From Lachnospiraceae bacterium (GTDB taxonomy: Bacteria; Bacillota; Clostridia; Lachnospirales; Lachnospiraceae): DNA of 64,000 nucleotides. Positions 34,966 to 44,205 of this stretch are shown here, in pieces. The position numbers and the translations under genes were made by a program. Under the pieces are notes generated by a model. The model saw only the letters and a program-made list of their open reading frames with translations. It did no database searches and was not told the DNA's origin. The stretch spans positions 1 to 64,000 of the forward strand of contig JAJQBS010000071.1 in the NCBI GenBank assembly GCA_021203145.1, written 5' to 3'. Numbering within the stretch: the first letter of the stretch is position 1; each line of letters opens with the position of its first letter.

Positions 34966-35745
34966 TCATGCCACAAAATCCGGGGTGGTCTGCATCTTTA
35001 ATTGTGCCACCTCCGCATCTAAAACTTTGAGCGAATCATCCCACAGGCCTTCTTCTGATAATAAGCTTTTCAGCTTCAGATAATATTCATCATTCCAGAT
35101 AATCGTTGCCATAAACGCTGAAAATTCGGCTGTCTTTATTCCTTTGCTGAGCATATTTCGGCATCTTCTCAACACTCTGTTTTTTACCACAACATCCGTG
35201 CAAAGGCTTTCCTTCTTATCTTTCACCAGGTCATAAAGATCCCGTATCTCATCAGTCAGCTTTTCTCCCGCCTGAAAACGCAATAAAACCAGATTCTTTG
35301 TGTCATTCAATCCCAAAACATCCACTGTCGTTTCTACAAATTCCCTGACATTCTCATTTCTACTCCGATACCGGTAATTTTTTAAATAAAAGTAATCACG
35401 CGGATCCTGTTCAAAAGGATTTACAACAGGTTGTTCATATGTATCATGAGTACTCTTAGACGAATTACAACGACTGCAAGATGGATTGAGATTTTCCCAC
35501 GCTACAACCTCATCCTCATATTTATCCTTATAGTGATAGTGATCTATGCTCATAGCTTCATGTCCGGAACCAATCAGGCGTTCACAATAAGCACACTTCC
35601 CATTAGATTCTTCCAAAAGGCCATCTTTAATAAATCCACGATCCCAGACCCGTTTTGTTTTATCCTTTTTAAACTCAGCCGTCAATTTTTTCTGCAGCTC
35701 GTCCGTCAGTTTTTCAGGCTTCGTCATTCGCTCTAATTTAATCAT
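34966..35745 (-). CDS. HNH endonuclease, Septu PtuB-like
   Basis: CAYCERLIGSGHEAMSIDHYHYKDKYEDEVVAWENLNPSCSRCNSSKS zinc/HNH signature; 6 nt downstream of an AAA ATPase gene. Confidence 0.8.
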   Translation of the reverse strand: MIKLERMTKPEKLTDELQKKLTAEFKKDKTKRVWDRGFIKDGLLEESNGKCAYCERLIGSGHEAMSIDHYHYKDKYEDEVVAWENLNPSCSRCNSSKSTHDTYEQPVVNPFEQDPRDYFYLKNYRYRSRNENVREFVETTVDVLGLNDTKNLVLLRFQAGEKLTDEIRDLYDLVKDKKESLCTDVVVKNRVLRRCRNMLSKGIKTAEFSAFMATIIWNDEYYLKLKSLLSEEGLWDDSLKVLDAEVAQLKMQTTPDFVA

Positions 35746-35751
35746 CCAGGT

Positions 35752-36933
35752 CTAATCCTCCCACTCTGTTATCTGCATATCCAGAAGCTTATTTAAAATA
35801 TTACCCGGATGCAGCATTTCCTTCAAGGCAGCATACTGCCGCAAAATCTCGTCTTTATCTTCGCGATTCATTGCTTCGTCATAAGCTTTTAAAGTTTCCG
35901 TATACAGTTCAGACTCTGTGTCAGGAATTTCCATAACATATTTCAAAATTTCCTCCACCGTCCATCCCTGAAGGCCAAACCGTCCCAATTCCAATTCTTT
36001 GAGACGGGTATTGCCATTCTCGTCATATGTCAGCGGGATAATTTCATTCCTGTCGAGCGTCTGCAAAACATGAGGGCTATGGGTAGTAATAATAAGCTGT
36101 GCCTTCGGCAAGATTGTTTTCAAAGCGTTGACCAGCTTTCCCTGCCAGGAAGGGTGCAGATGCAGATCTACTTCGTCAATCAGAATAATTCCCTCAAAGC
36201 TTTCTGCATTTTTGGGGGCCTCTGCAGTCCGATACTCTATCTCCTTTATAAGACCGAGAATAATATTAATACTGCTTTTATATCCCGAAGACAAATATTC
36301 ATAATAAATATCCCCTTTTGTTGTAGACAAAAGAATGTCCAGGGAGCTTCCATTTACAGTTTTAAATGATACGGATTCATCCAGTATGTGAAATACTTCC
36401 TTAGCCAGATGAAAATTAATATTCTGTTCTTTTGTCAGGCTGCCCGGTTTGTCTGCGAAAAGAAAACGATTCACAAACCATTTTTTAATCCCATCAGCAG
36501 GAATTCCTTCCACCGCCAGTCGGCTGTTCACAGTCGGATTCCTTTCTGGATCATTCGATATGGCCTTGAGTTTCTGATAATCCAATTCCTGATTCTTTCC
36601 CATATTTATAAGATAACCGGCATACTGTCTCCAGCCCATAACAGTCCGAGACGATGATGGCTCAAAATCAGCAATTTTTACATGCTTTTTCTCAGTCGAA
36701 GCATCTCCGTTATTTTCTACAGATATTTCGATATCATAACTGCCTTCCCTGGACAATGCGTATCTTTTTAATCTTGAATGTACTGCATATCCAAATGCAT
36801 CAGCTATAACATTCAATATTGTCGTTTTCCCGACGCCATTTTCTCCACATATTACGTTGAGGCCTTCATGAAAAGAGAGTTCAAGGTTCTTAATCCCTCC
36901 GATTTCATTAATTTTTAACGTCCTGATTTTCAT
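35752..36933 (-). CDS. SMC/ABC-type AAA ATPase, Septu PtuA-like
   Basis: LNVICGENGVGKTTILNVIADAFG (Walker A), SSGYKSSINIILGL (signature-like), GIILIDEVDLHLHPSWQGKLV (Walker B), LIITTHSPHVLQTL (H-loop). Confidence 0.82.
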   Translation of the reverse strand: MKIRTLKINEIGGIKNLELSFHEGLNVICGENGVGKTTILNVIADAFGYAVHSRLKRYALSREGSYDIEISVENNGDASTEKKHVKIADFEPSSSRTVMGWRQYAGYLINMGKNQELDYQKLKAISNDPERNPTVNSRLAVEGIPADGIKKWFVNRFLFADKPGSLTKEQNINFHLAKEVFHILDESVSFKTVNGSSLDILLSTTKGDIYYEYLSSGYKSSINIILGLIKEIEYRTAEAPKNAESFEGIILIDEVDLHLHPSWQGKLVNALKTILPKAQLIITTHSPHVLQTLDRNEIIPLTYDENGNTRLKELELGRFGLQGWTVEEILKYVMEIPDTESELYTETLKAYDEAMNREDKDEILRQYAALKEMLHPGNILNKLLDMQITEWED

Positions 36934-37285
36934 GATAAAGGGTTCCTTTCTTCATCTCGACTCACCTTTTTTACAACCTGCTCTTCATTAAAAAAATTCC
37001 CATACAATCCATATGATTTTCCGCAAACGCAGCAAAACACGTTCCTTTACTCCAGGATTTGTTTTATTCTACCATAAAAGTCATGTGCTTACCACTGATT
37101 ATTTTACAAAGTAAAACGACTAAAGTCGTTTACTATAAAATATGGCAACAAAGCCCCGCGCCGACAAAGGGCACGAGGCTTTGGCTTTATGATACGCAAC
37201 CATGGGAATTCCCCCGGCTAATTGCATACAGACCGCATAGAGACGGTTTTCGCATGGAAAATTCACCCCATCGAAAAGCTCTGCC

Positions 37286-38851
37286 TTACAGCGCAGTCAC
37301 ATAGGTGAAGACGAAGTTGCCACAGGAGTAAACGAGTCCTTCGTAGTTGGTGTCGTCAAACAGATAGCTGTTCATGCTGTGCAGGATCACCGTCACCGGA
37401 AGGTCTTCCGCAAGGATCGCTTCCATCTCTTTGTAGTACTCCCACTGCTCGCTCTGGTCAGAGGTGCTGATCGCAGACTCGTAAGCAGCCGTGTACTCCT
37501 TGCTTGAATAGAAGGAGTTCGCGTTCTCGGTACCGATCAGGCAGCTGTACATATTGGAAAGGTCGGTGTAATCCATGTACCATCCGAAGTAAGCGAGGTC
37601 ATAATTGCCTTCTCTTCTTGCAGCCGAGAAGTCTTCGATCTTCTCTACCGTGATGGTGTCGATTCCAAGTACTTCCTTCCAGTCGTTGACAATCGCCTCA
37701 GCGATCTCCTTGCGGCTGTCATTGTTTACAATGTAGGTAAGGGTCGGGAAGCCTTCGCCGTCCGCATAGCCCGCCTCTGCCAGAAGCTCTTTCGCCAGCT
37801 CACAGTTGCCCTCATAATCCTCGGTGTCATACCACGGATCCGCGTAGTCAACAAAGTCTGTGCCGTCTTCATTGGTGTAGCCGCTGCACGCGAGCGTATA
37901 GCCCAGCTCATCGTTCAGGTCGCGGATGGAGATGATTCTCTCGCGGTCGATCGCCAGGGACAGAGCCTTGCGGACATTCGCGTCCTTGAGCACATCGTTG
38001 CCGTTCTCGCCAAGATTGAACATGACGCAGTAGTTGTTATTGCCTGCCGTATAGAAAAGACCGTTGCCTTCCATACGGGCCGCTTCCTCATCCGGGCACA
38101 TATCCGAATACATAATGTCTCCGCTCTCAAAGGAAGCCAGAGCCGTGCTCTCCTCGGACATCAGCATCCAGTTGATTGTACCTACGGAAATGCTGTCAGC
38201 GTCGTAGTAGTCCTCGCGGAGCTGCAGCACGACCTGCGCCTCATGATCCCAGCTGATCATTTCGTACGGTCCGTTGTAAACTGCCGCTTCCGGATCGGTC
38301 GCGTAAGCATCGCCATACTCTTCTACATAGTCCTCTCTCACCGGATAGGTAGACGGGAATGCCAGTACTGACGGAAGGAAGCTGCACGGTGCGCTTAAGT
38401 TGATGACTACTGTGGAATCATCCGGCGCTTCGTAGGACTCTGCCACGTCTGAAAGCAGGGATGAATAATCTCCGCCCGACACTTCCAGATTCTCAAAGCC
38501 GTAGATAAAGTCGCCCGCGACTACCGCCTGGCCGTCCGACCAGGTAATGTCGTCCCTCAGTGTGAAGGTCCATGTCAGTCCGTCGTCGCTGATTTCCACG
38601 GACGCCGCCTGCCCGAGCACCACATCGCCGTTCGCGTCAAGCTTGTAAAGTCCCTCAAACAGATGACGGCACGCGGAAAGGCCGTTCAGGTAAGACCCGG
38701 TCGCGGTGTTCAGCTGCATGGAGTCTTCGCTTCCGCCGGTGATGGAGATCTCAATCTTGTCCGTCTCCTCGGCAGCTGCGCTCATCGGCAGGGACGTCGC
38801 CACCATGCCGAGCGCAAGAGCAGCAGCAAGTGTTTTCCTGAAACTCTTCAT
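37286..38851 (-). CDS. Peptide ABC transporter substrate-binding protein (OppA/DppA-like)
   Basis: LTWTFTLRDDITWSDGQAVVAGDFIYGFE SBP family 5 signature; start set at MKSFRKTL; downstream of opp permease and ATPase genes. Confidence 0.88.
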   Translation of the reverse strand: MKSFRKTLAAALALGMVATSLPMSAAAEETDKIEISITGGSEDSMQLNTATGSYLNGLSACRHLFEGLYKLDANGDVVLGQAASVEISDDGLTWTFTLRDDITWSDGQAVVAGDFIYGFENLEVSGGDYSSLLSDVAESYEAPDDSTVVINLSAPCSFLPSVLAFPSTYPVREDYVEEYGDAYATDPEAAVYNGPYEMISWDHEAQVVLQLREDYYDADSISVGTINWMLMSEESTALASFESGDIMYSDMCPDEEAARMEGNGLFYTAGNNNYCVMFNLGENGNDVLKDANVRKALSLAIDRERIISIRDLNDELGYTLACSGYTNEDGTDFVDYADPWYDTEDYEGNCELAKELLAEAGYADGEGFPTLTYIVNNDSRKEIAEAIVNDWKEVLGIDTITVEKIEDFSAARREGNYDLAYFGWYMDYTDLSNMYSCLIGTENANSFYSSKEYTAAYESAISTSDQSEQWEYYKEMEAILAEDLPVTVILHSMNSYLFDDTNYEGLVYSCGNFVFTYVTAL

Positions 38852-39079
38852 AATGATATCCTCCTTTTTTGTGAGAAGGTGGCGGACTTGCTTCCTGTCC
38901 ATACTCCTTCTCGTTTACTGTGACATGATCCGTATCCGCGAAGCGGATGCCGGAACTCAGGCCAGGCTCATCGCAAGCAGTAAAGTGACCTGCGTCGTTT
39001 ACTATAAGGCTAAGATGGCCAGGCTTTCTTTTATATAAACTCCTCGCATACGAGAAAGTTCATACCGTACCCTGAATTT

Positions 39080-40114
39080 TCACTTCTTCATCTTCGGATC
39101 CAGCGCATCCCTCAGCCCGTCGCCAAACAGATTGAAGGACAGAATGATCAGGCTGATCAGTGCTGCCGGGAAAACGACGCGGTAGGTATAGGAGGTAATG
39201 CCGTTCAGCGCCTCCGACGTCAGGCTCCCCAGGCTGGCCATCGGAGCCGACACGCCGATCCCGAGGTAGCTCAGAAACGCTTCCGTAAAAATCGCAGACG
39301 GAATCTGCAGCATGACTGTCGCGATCAGCTGTCCGATGCAGTTCGGCAGCAGATGCTCCCGGATCAGCCTGCCCTTCGTGCAGCCCAGCGCCTCGGCGGC
39401 TGTCACGTAGTCAAAATTCTTCAGCTGCAGGATCTGCCCGCGGACTATCCGGGCCATCCCCACCCAGTACAGGCAGCCGTACACAATAAAAATCGCAATC
39501 AGCCCAGAGCCGATCTTCTGCAGCCCGGAAAAGAACGGCACCGTCTCAATCAGGGTGTCGAGCGGATCGCTGATCGCCATTTTGATCACGACGATCAGCA
39601 AAATCTCGGGGATGGAATAGATAATATCAACAATCCGCATCATGACGATGTCTACCTTGCCGCCGATCAGACCGGCAATCGCGCCGTAGATGCTGCCCAC
39701 GATCATGACAATGACAGCAGACACCAGGCCAACCGTGATCGAAATACGGGAGCCGATCATGCACCGCACGAGGGTATCCCGCCCAAGGCGGTCCGTGCCG
39801 AACGGGTGCGCCAGGCAGGGCCAGAGCGCCTCGTCGCCACGCACCTGCTGGTCGTAGGTATAGGGGGACAGTAGCGGGCCGACGAACGCGAACAGCATCA
39901 GCAGCACAATCAGTACCATCGCCGTCATCGCGATCCGGTTCGACCGGAGTCTCTGCCAGCTGGCCTTCCAGTAGCCGATCTCCTCCGTATCCAGCGTCTC
40001 CTCCTGGAAATACCCTTCGTCCAGAGGTGTAAAATCCTCCGGAGAAATTTTGTTCTGAAAGCTTAAAACATTTACCTTCATTATGCAGTCCTTCATTTGC
40101 CAGATCTGCTTCAT
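39080..40114 (-). CDS. Peptide ABC transporter permease (OppC/DppC-like)
   Basis: HPFGTDRLGRDTLVRCMIGSRISITVGL; AAEALGCTKGRLIREHLLPN. Confidence 0.92.
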   Translation of the reverse strand: MKQIWQMKDCIMKVNVLSFQNKISPEDFTPLDEGYFQEETLDTEEIGYWKASWQRLRSNRIAMTAMVLIVLLMLFAFVGPLLSPYTYDQQVRGDEALWPCLAHPFGTDRLGRDTLVRCMIGSRISITVGLVSAVIVMIVGSIYGAIAGLIGGKVDIVMMRIVDIIYSIPEILLIVVIKMAISDPLDTLIETVPFFSGLQKIGSGLIAIFIVYGCLYWVGMARIVRGQILQLKNFDYVTAAEALGCTKGRLIREHLLPNCIGQLIATVMLQIPSAIFTEAFLSYLGIGVSAPMASLGSLTSEALNGITSYTYRVVFPAALISLIILSFNLFGDGLRDALDPKMKK

Positions 40115-40177
40115 TATCCACAGACCTGCTGTCTTCTTTCTGACCGGACAGGGGAGCGTATACTGTCCGCCGCTCTC

Positions 40178-41098
40178 TTAATCCAGTTTGATTCTCGGAT
40201 CCACGATTTTGTATAAGATATCACACACCAGATTCATCAGGACAATCAGCGCGGAGTAGAAAATCGTAACGCCCATGATCATCGTGTAGTCGCGGCTGCT
40301 GATCGAGCTCACAAAATACCGCCCGAGCCCCGGCACGTTAAACACGCTCTCGGCCACAAATCCACCCGTAAGGATGGACGCGGTCAGCGGCCCCAGGTAC
40401 GTGATGACCGGGATCAGGGAATTTTTCAGCGCATGGACAAATACCACGACAAGCTCCGACATTCCCTTGGCCCGCTCCGTGAGCAGATAATCCTGGTTCA
40501 TGACCTCCAGAACGCTCGCCCGCGTCAGGCGCGTCAGATACGAGGTCGGATAAATCGCCAACGTGAGCATCGGCATCACCCAACCGCCCGGCTTGCTGTA
40601 GGTCACGGGCAGGACGCCCAGGTTGACCGCCAGGATAATCATCAGCGCTGAGGCGACCACATAGCCCGGCATCGAAATCCCTAGCGAGGAGATCACCCGG
40701 ATGATAGAATCCGGCAGCTTGTCCTTGCAGAGTCCGGAAATACAGCCCAGCGTAATTCCAAAGACAATCGCGCACAGCAGCGCCCGCGCGCCCAGGGACA
40801 TGGAGACGGCAAAGGACTCCGTGATGATGGTCGTCACCGCGCGGCCCTTTTGCAGGACGTAGCTGGTGCCCATATCCCCATGCAGCAGATTCTGGAGGTA
40901 GCGAATGTACTGTATGTAAACCGGCTGATCAAGCCCGTATTTCGCGATCAGGATCGCCCGGCTCTCCTCCGACGCCTTCTCAGACATGAACGGGTCGCCC
41001 GGCATCAGGTTCATCAGGAAAAACGTGATCGTGATGATCGCGAAAAGGCTGATGAGCGCAAGTAATACCCTTTTTATAATGTATCTTGCTGTCTGCAT
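40178..41098 (-). CDS. Peptide ABC transporter permease (OppB/DppB-like)
   Basis: FLMNLMPGDPF; YLTRLTRASVLEVMNQDYLLTERAKGMSE; AESVFNVPGLGRYF. Confidence 0.92.
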   Translation of the reverse strand: MQTARYIIKRVLLALISLFAIITITFFLMNLMPGDPFMSEKASEESRAILIAKYGLDQPVYIQYIRYLQNLLHGDMGTSYVLQKGRAVTTIITESFAVSMSLGARALLCAIVFGITLGCISGLCKDKLPDSIIRVISSLGISMPGYVVASALMIILAVNLGVLPVTYSKPGGWVMPMLTLAIYPTSYLTRLTRASVLEVMNQDYLLTERAKGMSELVVVFVHALKNSLIPVITYLGPLTASILTGGFVAESVFNVPGLGRYFVSSISSRDYTMIMGVTIFYSALIVLMNLVCDILYKIVDPRIKLD

Positions 41099-41186
41099 CC
41101 AATTCCTCCCTGTTGGGGTTCATTTCCCCAGGTTATCGTTCCCCCGGTTCTCATCGCTGCAGCAGAAATGTTCCCCTGTCATTTCG

Positions 41187-42200
41187 TCAATTTTCATGGC
41201 ACGCCACAAAATGCCCCATGCTCTGCTCTTTAAGCTCCGGCATCTCTTTCGCGCACCGCTCTGTCGCGTGAGGGCATCTGGTGCGAAACGGACATCCGGA
41301 CGGCGGATTCAGGGGACTCGGCACCTCTCCGGTAAGCCGGATTCGTCTGCGCTTCGCGCTTAAGTCCGGATTTGCGATCGGGATCGCGGAGAGCAGCATC
41401 TGCGTGTAAGGGTGCTTCGGGTTCCGATACAGCTCGGCGCTCTCGGCCAGCTCCACCATGTGCCCCAGATACATTACGCCGATGCGCCGGCTGATATGCT
41501 TCACAATCGCCAGGTCATGCGCGATAAACAGGTAAGTCAGCCCCCGCTTCTCCTGCAGCTCCTCCAGCATATTCACAATCTGTGCCTGAATCGACACATC
41601 CAGCGCCGACACCGGCTCATCGCAGACAATAAAACCCGGATCTACAGCCAGCGCGCGGGCAATCCCGATCCGCTGCCTCTGCCCGCCGGAAAACTCATGC
41701 GGAAACCGGTTGTAAAACTGACTGTTCAGCCCCACCAGGCTCATCAGATCCAGGATCTTCTCCCGTCTCTCGTCCCTGGTCGCGTACAACTTCTGAATAT
41801 CCATCGCCTCGCCGATGATATCCGCCACCGTCTTTCTCGGATCCAGTGACGCATACGGATCCTGAAAAACAATCTGCATCTTACCTCGGTATGGCCTCAT
41901 ATTTTTATCCATAATGGACTCATTTTCATAGATAATATCCCCCGAGGTCGGCTCCTCCAGCCGCAGCACCGCGCGTCCGAGCGTCGTCTTGCCGCAGCCG
42001 CTCTCCCCCACGATCCCCAGCGTCTCGCCCCTGTGAATCGAAAAGCTCACATCATCGACCGCCTTCAGATCCGTCTTTTTAATAAAACCGGTCCGCACCG
42101 GAAAATACTTTTTCAGGTGTCTGACCTCCAGCAGCACATCGGCCGCACCGGAGTCACCGCTTGCTGTCCTCTTTTCATTTCCCAGTAATTCTTCTGCCAT
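41187..42200 (-). CDS. Oligopeptide ABC transporter ATP-binding protein (OppF/DppF-like)
   Basis: [59 protein letters not shown]-terminal Cys-rich oligopeptide domain. Confidence 0.93.
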   Translation of the reverse strand: MAEELLGNEKRTASGDSGAADVLLEVRHLKKYFPVRTGFIKKTDLKAVDDVSFSIHRGETLGIVGESGCGKTTLGRAVLRLEEPTSGDIIYENESIMDKNMRPYRGKMQIVFQDPYASLDPRKTVADIIGEAMDIQKLYATRDERREKILDLMSLVGLNSQFYNRFPHEFSGGQRQRIGIARALAVDPGFIVCDEPVSALDVSIQAQIVNMLEELQEKRGLTYLFIAHDLAIVKHISRRIGVMYLGHMVELAESAELYRNPKHPYTQMLLSAIPIANPDLSAKRRRIRLTGEVPSPLNPPSGCPFRTRCPHATERCAKEMPELKEQSMGHFVACHEN

Positions 42201-42268
42201 TCCTGTCCTCTTTTACCGTAAACGACATAAGTCTTTTCACCTTTTTGCAACTGCTATGTACTTCCCCG

Positions 42269-43270
42269 TCACAGGGACTGCCCGCCGGCCGACAGCATCG
42301 TCCAGCATGCCGCGCAGTGTGTTTCATCAATTTCAAACAGCGGAGCGTCCTCCTTCACACAGATCCGCATGGCCCGCGAGCACCTCGGCGCGAACGCGCA
42401 TCCCGGCTTCACACTGCTCATATCCGGCGGATTTCCTTTGATCGGCCTGAGCTTTTCATTGTCATCATTCTCAATATCCGGCACAGACTCCAGCAGTCCC
42501 TTCGTATAAGGATGCCTGTAATCATAAAAAATCTGGCGGCTCGTACCCTCTTCCACAATCTTTCCGGCATACATCACCACAATCTTATCGCAGATATCCG
42601 AGACCACCCCCAGATCGTGAGTAATAAAAATAACCGCCATCCCAAGCCGGTCCTTCAGCTCCCGGATCAGGTCAATGATCTGCGCCTGAATCGTCACGTC
42701 CAGTGCCGTCGTCGGCTCGTCCGCGATCAGCAGATCCGGATCGCACGAGAGCGCCATCGCAATCATCACGCGCTGCCGCATCCCGCCCGAAAACTCATAC
42801 GGATACTGCTTCAGCCTCCGCTCGGGCTGGTTGATCCCCACCAGTTCCAACAGCTCCAGCATCCGCGCTTTCCGCGCCGCCGCATCCATATCCGTATGCT
42901 TTTTCAGCGCCTCATTCAGCTGGTATTCCACCGTAAAAAGCGGATCCAGCGAAGTCATGGGATCCTGGAAAATCATGGCAGCCCGGTTCCCCCGCAGTTC
43001 CTGCAGTTCCTTTTTCTCCATCTTCAGGATATCCCGCCCGTCAAACAGGATCTCCCCGCTCTTTACCCGTCCGCTCGGAGGCGTCAGCCGCAGAATCGCG
43101 TGGCTCGACACGGACTTCCCGCTGCCCGACTCCCCGACAATGCCAAGCACCTCGCCTCGCCGCAGCGTATAGCTGATGCCCCGCACCGCCTGAATTTCTC
43201 CCGTTTTATTAAAAAAGGAAATAGCCAGATCCTTCACTTCCAAAAGAATGTCATTTTTCACGTCTCCCAT
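42269..43270 (-). CDS. Oligopeptide ABC transporter ATP-binding protein (OppD/DppD-like)
   Basis: GIVGESGSGKSVSSHAILRL; YEFSGGMRQRVMIAMALSCDPDLLIADEPTTALDVT. Confidence 0.93.
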   Translation of the reverse strand: MGDVKNDILLEVKDLAISFFNKTGEIQAVRGISYTLRRGEVLGIVGESGSGKSVSSHAILRLTPPSGRVKSGEILFDGRDILKMEKKELQELRGNRAAMIFQDPMTSLDPLFTVEYQLNEALKKHTDMDAAARKARMLELLELVGINQPERRLKQYPYEFSGGMRQRVMIAMALSCDPDLLIADEPTTALDVTIQAQIIDLIRELKDRLGMAVIFITHDLGVVSDICDKIVVMYAGKIVEEGTSRQIFYDYRHPYTKGLLESVPDIENDDNEKLRPIKGNPPDMSSVKPGCAFAPRCSRAMRICVKEDAPLFEIDETHCAACWTMLSAGGQSL

Positions 43271-43554
43271 AGGTTCCTCCCGGAGTTGTTCTTTATTATC
43301 TGATTCTGATCTTTGCCATCTGAAACTTTATTATCTGACATCGTCCGCCCAGCTACATTCTTCAGCATTCTGAAGCCTGCAGGATTTTTTACCATATCTG
43401 GGTGAGAAATATTTTCTGTTTCTCTCAAAAATTCCCGATTTTTTTCGTTTAAAGTACTTCTTTTCCTAAAAAACAAGCGCAGTAATACCTTCTTCAGGCA
43501 CCTGCGCCAAAAAAATTATATACGTGTAGACTATACCCTTATTGTGTCTGATTG

Positions 43555-44193
43555 TCAAGAGAAAAACTTTTTCTGATTTTTCTGGTCGGAATTGCGTATC
43601 GCGTCCATTACGTTCTCCCAACCGCCATCCTCAATGCAGTTAATAAACTCCTGGCGCACTTCGCTGTTTGGAATCACGCAATTCACAGAGCTCAGATCTT
43701 CCACCGGAAAACCACAGCCGCCAGAAAAAACCGTTTCATCTCCCATCTCCTCCGTTCCGTTGTCAGATACCCCGGGTGAACCAGCAGCGTCAGTACATCA
43801 TCCGCGCTTTCAAAGGTGGTCATGTCATTCTGATACTTCATTGTATTTACCGAAATCTTTTCACCCGCTATCAGGCGTTCCACTTTTGTCCGCAGTCCGT
43901 CCTAGTTCATCTGAATATACGGTTTTAAGGCCTCGTAGGTCTCTGTCTGCGTCCCTGGCGATCTTCAGATGGCTGAACATTTTTTCCAAATCACAGCCCC
44001 GGCTATAATAAGCGGTCAGCATATTCGCCGCCATCGACTTTCCAAAACGCCTCGGGCGGCTTACGCTGATAAAACGCTGCTCTGTCATTGCCATGCTATT
44101 TGTAAATGCGATCATTTTTGTCTTATCTACGAATATTTTCGAATTCAAAGCCATCTGAAAATCACTGTTATCTGGATTCAGATAAATCCCCAT
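43555..44193 (-). pseudogene. Decayed AAA-ATPase-like / PD-(D/E)XK (DUF1703-type) gene
   Basis: Fragments in different minus frames match the intact copy at 56363-57997: MGIYLNPDNSDF...VDKTKMIAFTN...SRPRRFGKSMAANMLTAYYSRGCD; MKYQNDMTTFESADDVLTLLVHPGYL; CVIPNSEVRQEF. The middle of the protein is missing. Confidence 0.8.
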
Positions 44194-44205
44194 ATTCTTA
44201 CCTCC

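Noticed and set aside
43258-43476. 72-aa ORF upstream of oppD
   Set aside because: No RBS or family resemblance; overlaps the oppD start.
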